NCBI GenBank assembly: GCA_903885525.1
Contig: CAISJA010000177.1
Coordinates: forward strand, 1 to 6,187
DNA length: 6,187 nt
From: an uncultured Opitutaceae bacterium
Lineage (GTDB): Bacteria; Verrucomicrobiota; Verrucomicrobiia; Opitutales; Opitutaceae
Reading direction: 5' to 3'
Made by a program: the position numbers and the translations under genes. This document shows, one piece after another, positions 1-4,676 of this stretch. Every line of letters begins with the position of its first letter. Position 1 is the first letter of the stretch. Below the pieces are notes generated by a model that did not search any database, had not been told where the DNA came from, and saw only the letters and a program-made list of their open reading frames with translations.

Positions 1-248
1 CGAAGGCCGTGACCCGGCTGGCCGCCCTTGCCCTTCAGGGAGACTATGCCAAGGCCCGGGCCTTGCACCGCCGGCTTTACCCGCTCTTCAAGGGCATCTT
101 CATCGAATCCAACCCTGTCCCCGTCAAGGCAGCCATGGTCCGCGCCGGCCTCATCGGCTCGGAGGAGGTCCGCGCGCCGTTGAGCCCGCTGCTGGAGAGC
201 AGCCGTCGGACCCTCTTTGCCACCCTCGACGCTTACCAGGGCTCATGA
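1..248 (+). CDS. dapA: 4-hydroxy-tetrahydrodipicolinate synthase, C-terminal fragment (5' end outside window)
   Basis: DapA condenses pyruvate with aspartate-4-semialdehyde in the cytoplasm, the first committed step of diaminopimelate/lysine synthesis. Only about the last 81 residues are present; the reading frame enters from the left edge (first full codon at 3) and stops with TGA at 246-248. The visible part matches the family's C-terminal helical region: a GDYAKARALHRRLYPLF helix, the highly typical FIESNPVPVKAAM segment, then GLIGSEEVRAPLSPL. The (beta/alpha)8 barrel with the Schiff-base lysine and catalytic tyrosine lies upstream and cannot be checked. Its stop overlaps the dapB start (ATGA at 245-248), and the neighbouring pathway gene supports the assignment over other aldolases of the DapA/NanA superfamily. 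A GTG at 9 is internal and not a real start. Confidence 0.93.
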   Translation, partial: KAVTRLAALALQGDYAKARALHRRLYPLFKGIFIESNPVPVKAAMVRAGLIGSEEVRAPLSPLLESSRRTLFATLDAYQGS

Positions 249-982
249 GCACCCCCCGACTCATCATCAACGGGGCCAAGGGCCGGATGGGACAGGCCCT
301 GCTGGCCGCCGCCCGCGAACTTTCCTTGCCGGTCGCGGCGGCCCTCGATAGCGGCGACGATCTCGCCGCGGCCCTGCCCGGGGCGGATGTCGTGGTCGAT
401 TTCAGCTCCCACACCGCCACGGGCAAGGTCATCGAGCTGGCTGTAGCGCACCGCAAGGCCCTGGTCATCGGCACCACCGGGCATGCTGCGGCGGAAAAAG
501 CCCACCTGGCCGCGCTGGCCGCCCGGGTGCCGACCGTCTGGGCCGGTAATTTCTCTATCGGCGTCAATCTGCTCTTCGCCCTCACCGCCCGGGCCGCACA
601 GGTCCTCGGGGATGACTACGATGCCGAGTTGGTGGAGATGCACCACCGGCACAAGAGGGATGCGCCCAGCGGGACGGCCGTGCGCCTGCTCGAACTCATC
701 CTGGAAGGGCGGAAGCTCGGCCCCGAGGCTCTGCGCCACGGCCGCTCCGGCATCACCGGCGAACGCACGCGCCAGGAAGTGGGGGTGCACGCCCTCCGCG
801 GCGGCGGCGTGGTCGGCGACCATACCGTCATTTTCGCCAGCCCGGGCGAACGGCTGGAACTGACGCACAAGGCCGGCGATCGCGCCATTTTCGCCCAAGG
901 CGCGCTGCGGGCGGCGCAGTGGGTCGTGGACCGTCCGCCCGGGCTTTACGACATGCAGGATGTCCTCGGTCTGAAGGACTGA
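245..982 (+). CDS. dapB: 4-hydroxy-tetrahydrodipicolinate reductase
   Basis: DapB reduces hydroxy-tetrahydrodipicolinate to tetrahydrodipicolinate with NAD(P)H, the step after DapA in diaminopimelate/lysine synthesis. The 245-residue product is close to the usual family length. Visible elements in order: the N-terminal dinucleotide-binding loop NGAKGRMG (residues 9-16), VVVDFS (49-54), GTTG (76-79), AGNFSIGVNLL (100-110), and the family signature EMHHRHKRDAPSGTA (131-145). In that signature H133 corresponds to the proposed acid/base histidine and K137 to the catalytic lysine; S142-G143-T144 form the substrate-binding SGT. A C-terminal LTHKAGDRAIFAQGAL segment is also typical. The ATG overlaps the dapA stop (ATGA), which implies translational coupling, and no strong Shine-Dalgarno precedes it. 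ruvA follows after 3 nt. All key residues are intact. Confidence 0.97.
   Translation: MSTPRLIINGAKGRMGQALLAAARELSLPVAAALDSGDDLAAALPGADVVVDFSSHTATGKVIELAVAHRKALVIGTTGHAAAEKAHLAALAARVPTVWAGNFSIGVNLLFALTARAAQVLGDDYDAELVEMHHRHKRDAPSGTAVRLLELILEGRKLGPEALRHGRSGITGERTRQEVGVHALRGGGVVGDHTVIFASPGERLELTHKAGDRAIFAQGALRAAQWVVDRPPGLYDMQDVLGLKD
973..978 (+). promoter_or_regulatory. Shine-Dalgarno of ruvA
   Basis: GAAGGA lies inside the last codons of dapB, 7 nt before the ruvA ATG at 986. It is the clearest ribosome-binding site in the window; nearly all other starts here lack one. Confidence 0.7.
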
Positions 983-985
983 GCC

Positions 986-1585
986 ATGATTACCCGCATC
1001 ACCGGCACGTTGCTCGCCGCGACCCCGCTGGCCGCCGTCATCGAGACCGGCGGGCTGGCCTACGAGGTGCACGTTCCGGTGACTACAGCCGAACGTCTGC
1101 CCCAACCCGGCCAGCAAGTGCAGCTGCACACTCTGGTGATTTACCGCGAGGATGCCCAGACCCTCTACGGGTTTGCCGCCGAGGCGGAACGCGATTTTTT
1201 CCGCCTGATGATCGAGAAAGTCACCGGCGTGGGTCCGAAAATGGCGCTGAGTGTGTTGAGCCGGCTCTCCTTGCCGGTCCTACACGGCGCGATCGTCGCC
1301 GGCGATGTCGGACTGCTCGCCAAGTGCCCGGGCATCGGCCGGAAAACCGCCGAACGCCTCGTCATGGAACTGCGGGACAAACTTGGCGGCACCGCGTCGG
1401 CCGCCCCCGGCGGGGGCACCGGGCAACCAGCCGACGCGACCGAGAACAAGGTGCGCGATGCCGTCATGGCCCTCGTCGCGCTTGGCTACAAGGCCGCCGA
1501 TGCCGACAAGTCCGTCCGGCAGGCCTGGGTCGCGCTCGGGCCGGCCACGACAACCGAGGCGCTGATCAAGAAGGCCCTGGGTTGA
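986..1585 (+). CDS. ruvA: Holliday junction branch migration complex subunit RuvA
   Basis: RuvA forms tetramers that hold a Holliday junction open in a square-planar form and loads the RuvB ATPase for branch migration in recombinational repair. The 199-residue product has the usual family length. It begins with the OB-fold domain (MITRITGTL, GGLAYEVHVP; residues 1-62, ending LYGF). Two helix-hairpin-helix motifs follow in domain II: VTGVGPKMAL (79-88) and CPGIGRKTAERLVMEL (114-129). A Gly/Ala/Pro-rich flexible linker (about 134-152) leads to the small C-terminal three-helix domain (AVMALVALGYKAADADKSV, 159-177) that contacts RuvB. The start is supported by GAAGGA at 973-978, 7 nt before the ATG. 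It sits in the dap operon; ruvB and ruvC are not in the window. Confidence 0.97.
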   Translation: MITRITGTLLAATPLAAVIETGGLAYEVHVPVTTAERLPQPGQQVQLHTLVIYREDAQTLYGFAAEAERDFFRLMIEKVTGVGPKMALSVLSRLSLPVLHGAIVAGDVGLLAKCPGIGRKTAERLVMELRDKLGGTASAAPGGGTGQPADATENKVRDAVMALVALGYKAADADKSVRQAWVALGPATTTEALIKKALG

Positions 1586-1590
1586 CTTTG

Positions 1591-1608
1591 GCCCCGCGTC
1601 TCCGGGGC
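1591..1608 (+). terminator. Possible weak hairpin terminator after ruvA
   Basis: GCCCCG (1591-1596) and CGGGGC (1603-1608) form a 6-bp GC stem with a 6-nt loop, 5 nt after the ruvA stop. No T tract follows on either strand, so it is at best a weak or factor-assisted end for the dapA-dapB-ruvA transcript. The rest of the 115-bp convergent gap (1586-1700) holds two more small hairpins, GGATC/GATCC (1636-1648) and GCGCC/GGCGC (1677-1692). The second lies just past the stop of the opposing anti-sigma gene. No other gene is seen in the gap. Confidence 0.35.
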
Positions 1609-1700
1609 TCCCGACGCGAACGAGCCCACCGGCCCGGATCCCTGATCCCACACAAAATGGCGAGAGGCGACAAGTTGCGCCGCAGCCGGCGCGGGCTCGC

Positions 1701-2372
1701 TCAACGCTGGAACTGGAAGCCGATGAATTCGGCGTTAGTCTTGTCGGTTTTCTTGGCCGGCGTGTTCTGGCGGACCCCCAGCGGCAGCATCTGCTTCGTG
1801 TTGAAGACGCCGTCGTCAAAGAGTTGGGCGTCGCGCCCAGTCGGACCGCTCTGGTAGGAGCGCAAGTCGTCCTGCCGCAGCGTCGCCAGGAGGGCGGCAA
1901 AGTCCGTCCGCTCGTGCGCCAGGCTGGTGAAGCCCGGTTGCGCGGCCGGGGCCGGCGGCACGGGAGCCGGGACGGCGGCAACAGTCACTGTCGCCGGAGC
2001 CACTCCGGCCAAGGCGGGTTGCGCCGGTCCGGCAGCGGGGCCAGCCCCCAGCCCGCTGCGGCCCAGCACAAAGGCCAGGCAGGCGGCGGCCGCGAGCCCG
2101 GCGGCGGCATAGGCCGTCCAGCGGTTGCGCTGCTGGCGCCCGAAACGGGCGATGCTGCCCGGCTGGGGGCGGTGGACCGCCGGCTCGTCCGCCTGGGCGC
2201 GGAAGCTCTCGTACACGAGCTTGGTGGCCCGGTGCATTTTGCAATACTGCTGATAAACCCGCCGGTGGCGGGGATTGGCGCGGATGTCCGCCTCCAGCTC
2301 CGCCGTCTCTTCCGGCGAAATCTGCCGGTCGATGTACAGGTTGACCAATTCGGTGAAGCGTGGGTCCTTCAT
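1701..2372 (-). CDS. Probable membrane-anchored anti-sigma factor (RseA-like, zinc-free)
   Basis: Proposed to bind and restrain the ECF sigma factor encoded just upstream. The 223-residue product has an N-terminal helical domain (1-60: LVNLYIDRQISPEETAELE, then ADIRANPRHRRVYQQYCKMH), a basic stretch (76-84), one predicted membrane helix (about 85-103, AYAAAGLAAAACLAFVLG), and a Pro/Ala/Val-rich, presumably periplasmic linker with a polar C-terminus. The N-terminal helix layout is that of anti-sigma domains. At the spacing of the usual His-x3-Cys-x2-Cys zinc site it has D29, N33 and H36. The segment instead resembles the xNPxxxxxWxxYH stretch of RseA/MucA. The ATG overlaps the sigma stop (ATGA on the - strand) and no useful Shine-Dalgarno is present, so translation is probably coupled. 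The frame stays open upstream to 2876, but that part lies over the sigma gene. The role is inferred from architecture and position. Confidence 0.75.
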   Translation of the reverse strand: MKDPRFTELVNLYIDRQISPEETAELEADIRANPRHRRVYQQYCKMHRATKLVYESFRAQADEPAVHRPQPGSIARFGRQQRNRWTAYAAAGLAAAACLAFVLGRSGLGAGPAAGPAQPALAGVAPATVTVAAVPAPVPPAPAAQPGFTSLAHERTDFAALLATLRQDDLRSYQSGPTGRDAQLFDDGVFNTKQMLPLGVRQNTPAKKTDKTNAEFIGFQFQR

Positions 2373-3019
2373 GACTGAAATTCTACTCCCATTTTTTCGC
2401 GCAGACTTTCGCGGGCGCGGGCGATCCGGCTTTTGACAGTGCCGACACTGATGCCGAGTATCTCGGCGATTTCCTCGTAAGAGAGATTCTGCACGTTGCG
2501 CAGGATGAGAATCTCGCGGTGCTTTTCGTTCAATTGGTCCATGCACTCGGCCACGCGGTGGACGAATTCCTGCGTGACCGTGGCATCCTCGGGCGTCTCC
2601 TGCTCGGCGGGGATCAGATCGGCGATGGTGCTGTCGTTGTCCGGCCCGAGGGGGGCGTCGAAAGAAATGGATTTGTCCCGCTTGCGCCGCCACCAATACC
2701 AGTAACGGTTGCGGGCGAGATTGGTGGCGATCTGGTAGAGCCAGGTGGAGAAGGAGGAGTCGCCGCGGAAGTTCACCAGGCCGCGGTGGGCCCGGATGAA
2801 GGCGTCCTGCGTGACTTCCTCGGCGTCCTGCTGGTTGCGCAAGAGCTGGTTCACCATGGCATAGATCCGGTCCCAATATCGGGTGACGAGCTGGTCGAAC
2901 GCGGCCGCGTCGCCGCTTTTGAAGCGGTTGACGAGCATGTGATCCAGCGCAACTTCCTGGGCCTTGGCAGTCATAGGGTCAGGCTCGTTGGGATTGGTAA
3001 AAGTGTGGATTGTTCCCAT
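2369..3019 (-). CDS. ECF (group 4) RNA polymerase sigma-70 factor, RpoE-like
   Basis: Directs RNA polymerase to an alternative set of promoters, probably in response to an envelope or stress signal relayed by the anti-sigma protein encoded next. The 216-residue product has only regions 2 and 4. Region 2 (about 29-105) includes FDQLVTRYWDRIYAMVNQLL, DAEEVTQDAFIRAHRGL and FSTWLYQIATNLARNR. Region 4 (about 157-208) includes LNEKHREILILR and the helix-turn-helix LSYEEIAEILGISVGTVKSR. A short acidic linker (about 118-155) joins them. An unusual aromatic/basic patch YWYWWRRKR (106-114) ends region 2. The start is uncertain: ATG at 3019 (used here) or ATG at 2974, which gives 201 residues. Neither has a Shine-Dalgarno, and the extra 15 codons look less GC-biased at third positions, which mildly favours 2974. 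The stop overlaps the anti-sigma start. Confidence 0.95.
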   Translation of the reverse strand: MGTIHTFTNPNEPDPMTAKAQEVALDHMLVNRFKSGDAAAFDQLVTRYWDRIYAMVNQLLRNQQDAEEVTQDAFIRAHRGLVNFRGDSSFSTWLYQIATNLARNRYWYWWRRKRDKSISFDAPLGPDNDSTIADLIPAEQETPEDATVTQEFVHRVAECMDQLNEKHREILILRNVQNLSYEEIAEILGISVGTVKSRIARARESLREKMGVEFQS

Positions 3020-3096
3020 GACTTTTTGGCGATCGGCATGTTTGCTGTCCCAACCGGGCCGGTCAATGCCAACGGCGCGGGGCAGGTCGATCCCAA

Positions 3097-3125
3097 ATAA
3101 TTCTTGCTTTGGCTTGCGCAGGCAA
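3097..3125 (-). promoter_or_regulatory. Candidate sigma-70-type promoter for the ECF sigma/anti-sigma unit
   Basis: Read on the - strand, TTGCCT (3125-3120) and AATTAT (3102-3097) are spaced by 17 bp, each matching four of six consensus bases. Transcription would start near 3090, leaving a leader of about 70 nt before the ATG at 3019. It was found by eye only. A GGAACC that could act as an ECF-type -35 element lies further upstream on the same strand (3147-3142). Confidence 0.35.
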
Positions 3126-3131
3126 AATTAT
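3104..3131 (+). promoter_or_regulatory. Candidate promoter for tRNA-Lys
   Basis: TTGCTT (3104-3109), a 16-bp spacer and AATTAT (3126-3131) lie about 17 bp before the tRNA 5' end. The region that follows (CTCCGCCGG) is GC-rich, as expected of a stringently controlled stable-RNA promoter. The -35 match is only three of six bases. The element overlaps the opposing candidate promoter. Confidence 0.3.
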
Positions 3132-3147
3132 CTCCGCCGGTGGTTCC

Positions 3148-3222
3148 GGGGTGATAGCTCAATGGTAGAGCAGTTGACTTTTAATCAATTGGTTCTGGGT
3201 TCGAATCCCAGTCGCCCCACCA
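3148..3222 (+). tRNA. tRNA-Lys (anticodon UUU), CCA encoded
   Basis: A full cloverleaf can be folded. The acceptor stem GGGGTGA (3148-3154) pairs with TCGCCCC (3212-3218), with one T-G pair. The D arm has stem GCTC/GAGC (3157-3160/3168-3171) around AATGGTA. The anticodon stem GTTGA/TCAAT (3173-3177/3185-3189) has one G-T pair at its base, and the loop CTTTTAA places TTT at 3180-3182. The variable loop is TGGTT, and the T arm is CTGGG-TTCGAAT-CCCAG (3195-3211). The discriminator is A3219 and CCA follows at 3220-3222. The tRNA decodes AAA and, by wobble, AAG. Confidence 0.97.
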
Positions 3223-3279
3223 CCAGGCTTTCCGAGGGGCATCCCATCCCTTTCTAACTCCGGATTTGTCTTTTCGCCC

Positions 3280-3308
3280 GGGGCATGCAGCCTCGGCTGA
3301 CTGGCCCC
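3280..3308 (+). promoter_or_regulatory. Two-tier hairpin in the leader of the response regulator gene
   Basis: GGGGC (3280-3284) pairs with GCCCC (3304-3308), and inside it CAGC (3288-3291) pairs with GCTG (3296-3299) around a CTCG loop. The structure ends 16 nt before the GTG start at 3325. No T tract follows, so it is not an intrinsic terminator. It could be a leader structure affecting translation or a chance GC-rich fold. The rest of the 102-bp gap after the tRNA (3223-3324) shows no gene and no clear promoter. Confidence 0.25.
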
Positions 3309-3324
3309 CAGCCTCCGCCCAGAA

Positions 3325-3990
3325 GTGTCCACCCATTCACAACCTAAACGCATCCTCATCGTGGAGGACCATACGGCCATCCGTGAGATGCTGGCGGAAA
3401 TTCTCCGCCTGACCCCCTCCTACACAATCGTCGGCACCTGCGGCGACGGGGTGCAAGCCTGCGCCTTGCTGCTCGAACTGAAGCCTGATGTAGTGATTCT
3501 GGATGCCCGCCTGCCGGGTCTCAGCGGGGTGGACATCCTTCGCCGCGTAGGCCGGCAGCTGCCCAATACCCGCGTCATGGTCTTTTCGGCCTTTGAGTCG
3601 CCGTCCTTGGTCAGGGAAATGCTGGAAAACGGCGCCCAAGGCTTCGTGGAGAAGACGGCCGGTCTGGCTGAATTCATGAAAGGACTGGAGACGGTGGCCC
3701 AGGGCGGCACGTATTTTGGCCCCGGCATCGCGGCCCTGCTCCGCAGTGTTGTCGCCCACACCGCCCCGGCCAAGGGCTCCGAGCCCCTCACAGAGCGCGA
3801 GCGTGAGATCCTCAAGCTGGTCGCGGAAAGCAACAGCACCAAGGAAATCGCCCGGCAGCTCGGCCTCAGCGTTAAGACAGTCGATAACCATCGCGCCAAC
3901 CTGATGCGCAAGCTCAATCTGCACAATGTCGCGAGCCTGACCCGGTACGCCCTTGAAAGCGGCTTGGTCGACCATCGGGTGCCCTCCTGA
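3325..3990 (+). CDS. NarL/FixJ-family two-component response regulator (REC-LuxR)
   Basis: A cytoplasmic DNA-binding regulator that would be phosphorylated by an unidentified sensor kinase. The 221-residue product has a receiver domain (about 8-125) with the acidic pair E14-D15, phospho-acceptor D60 in VVILDARLPGLSG, S88 in the conserved Thr/Ser position and K110 in FVEKTAG, so the phosphorylation site is intact. After a short linker it has a LuxR-type helix-turn-helix (about 152-213): LTEREREILKLVA followed by STKEIARQLGLSVKTVDNHR and ANLMRKLNLHN. The start is a GTG at 3325; no ATG is available before the first receiver strand, and the preceding AGAAG is a weak Shine-Dalgarno. No kinase gene is adjacent. 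A strong terminator follows at once, so it is probably monocistronic. Target genes cannot be told. Confidence 0.94.
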   Translation: MSTHSQPKRILIVEDHTAIREMLAEILRLTPSYTIVGTCGDGVQACALLLELKPDVVILDARLPGLSGVDILRRVGRQLPNTRVMVFSAFESPSLVREMLENGAQGFVEKTAGLAEFMKGLETVAQGGTYFGPGIAALLRSVVAHTAPAKGSEPLTEREREILKLVAESNSTKEIARQLGLSVKTVDNHRANLMRKLNLHNVASLTRYALESGLVDHRVPS

Positions 3991-3996
3991 TCGGCC

Positions 3997-4025
3997 CTCG
4001 CCGGACCTGCGGCGGGTTTTATTTC
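3997..4025 (+). terminator. Rho-independent terminator of the response regulator gene
   Basis: CTCGCCG (3997-4003) pairs with CGGCGGG (4010-4016), 7 bp with one T-G pair, around a GACCTG loop and is followed by TTTTATTTC. It begins 6 nt after the stop at 3990 and separates this gene from the next one. Confidence 0.85.
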
Positions 4026-4054
4026 TTGCCCGCACCCGGGCTTTCACCAATAAC
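4026..4054 (+). promoter_or_regulatory. Candidate promoter for the Pal-like lipoprotein gene
   Basis: TTGCCC (4026-4031), a 17-bp spacer and AATAAC (4049-4054) lie directly after the preceding terminator and would start transcription near 4061, about 20 nt before the ATG. Each hexamer matches four of six consensus bases. Because the upstream terminator looks efficient, a promoter is needed in this 55-bp gap, which adds some support. Confidence 0.35.
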
Positions 4055-4079
4055 CGCCGGAATTACGAACCACTTTAAC

Positions 4080-4619
4080 ATGAAGAAATTTTCGCAAGCA
4101 CTCGGTACCCTCCTCGCTGCCAGCGCGCTGTTCCTCACGGCCTGCTCCAAGAAGCCCGTGCACGGCCCGCAGGATGCCACCCAGCTGGGAACCACCGTCA
4201 ACCCGAATCAGGAAGCCCTGCCGCCGGACAACGGCAACCTCCTCGCGCGCACGACCAATGGCGACGACATCGACGCTTCCAAGAGCGTGGTCGATCCGAT
4301 CTATTTTGACCTCGACCGGGCGGCCGTGCCGCCACGGGAACGCGCCAAGCTTGATGCCGTCGTGAAGTGGCTGACCGACCATCCGGACCGCAACCTCGTG
4401 CTGGAGGGCCACTGCGACTGGCGCGGCACCGCCGAGTACAATCTCGGCCTGGGTGACCGCCGGGCGAATGCCGTCAGCACCTTCCTGCAGTCCAAGGGCG
4501 TCGATCCGAAGCGCCTGGAGACGCTCTCCAAGGGCTCGACCGATGCCAAGAAGACCGGGGGAGAAGCCGAGTGGTCCAAGGACCGCCGCGTCGACTTCCT
4601 CGCCCTCAAGCATCCGTAA
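4080..4619 (+). CDS. Peptidoglycan-associated (Pal-like) OmpA-domain lipoprotein
   Basis: Predicted outer-membrane lipoprotein that tethers the membrane to peptidoglycan. The 179-residue product starts with a lipoprotein signal peptide: MKKF, a hydrophobic core and the lipobox LTAC, with C22 as the lipidated residue. A flexible, Asn/Pro/Asp-rich stretch (23-70) follows. The OmpA-like domain (about 72-177) contains IYFDLDRAAVPP (74-85), LEGHCDWRGTAEYNLGLGDR (108-127) with RANAV (128-132), then GVDPKRLETLSKGS (140-153) and SKDRRVDF (166-173). D113 and R128 are in the positions of the diaminopimelate-binding Asp and Arg. The usual HTD motif reads HCD here. ATG 4080 is chosen because it begins the signal peptide; a TTG at 4026 in the same frame falls at the terminator and has no coding character. 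No tol genes are adjacent, so assignment as the true Pal rather than another OmpA lipoprotein is tentative. Confidence 0.93.
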   Translation: MKKFSQALGTLLAASALFLTACSKKPVHGPQDATQLGTTVNPNQEALPPDNGNLLARTTNGDDIDASKSVVDPIYFDLDRAAVPPRERAKLDAVVKWLTDHPDRNLVLEGHCDWRGTAEYNLGLGDRRANAVSTFLQSKGVDPKRLETLSKGSTDAKKTGGEAEWSKDRRVDFLALKHP

Positions 4620-4638
4620 ACGGACCGTTTTCCCACCC

Positions 4639-4669
4639 AAGCCGCGGAGCGATCCGCGGCTTTTTTCTT
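4639..4669 (+). terminator. Strong rho-independent terminator of the Pal-like gene
   Basis: AAGCCGCGGA (4639-4648) pairs perfectly with TCCGCGGCTT (4653-4662), 10 bp closed by a GCGA (GNRA-type) tetraloop, and runs into TTTTTTCTT. The T tract is on the + strand only, so it serves the + strand gene, although it also lies just past the stop of the opposing dipeptidase gene. Confidence 0.92.
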
Positions 4670-4676
4670 GGTCGGC

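Noticed and set aside
233..1129. Long open frame on the - strand opposite dapB
   Set aside because: It is antisense to a clearly real dapB with all family motifs; long antisense frames are expected in GC-rich coding DNA, and the translation resembles no family.
919..1857. Long + strand frame spanning the dapB end, ruvA and the convergent gap
   Set aside because: Arg/Gly/Pro-rich shadow in another frame of ruvA and antisense to the anti-sigma gene; no recognisable motifs.
2373..2876. Upstream extension of the anti-sigma reading frame to 2876
   Set aside because: It overlaps the sigma factor gene in another frame and is Arg/Pro/His-rich; the ATGA overlap start at 2372 gives a normal anti-sigma length.
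3337..4050. Long - strand frame opposite the response regulator
   Set aside because: Antisense shadow of a gene with an intact receiver and LuxR domain; it runs into the terminator and has no domain resemblance.
4026..4079. TTG-initiated N-terminal extension of the Pal-like protein
   Set aside because: It begins at the end of the preceding terminator and would place 18 residues before a perfect lipoprotein signal peptide.
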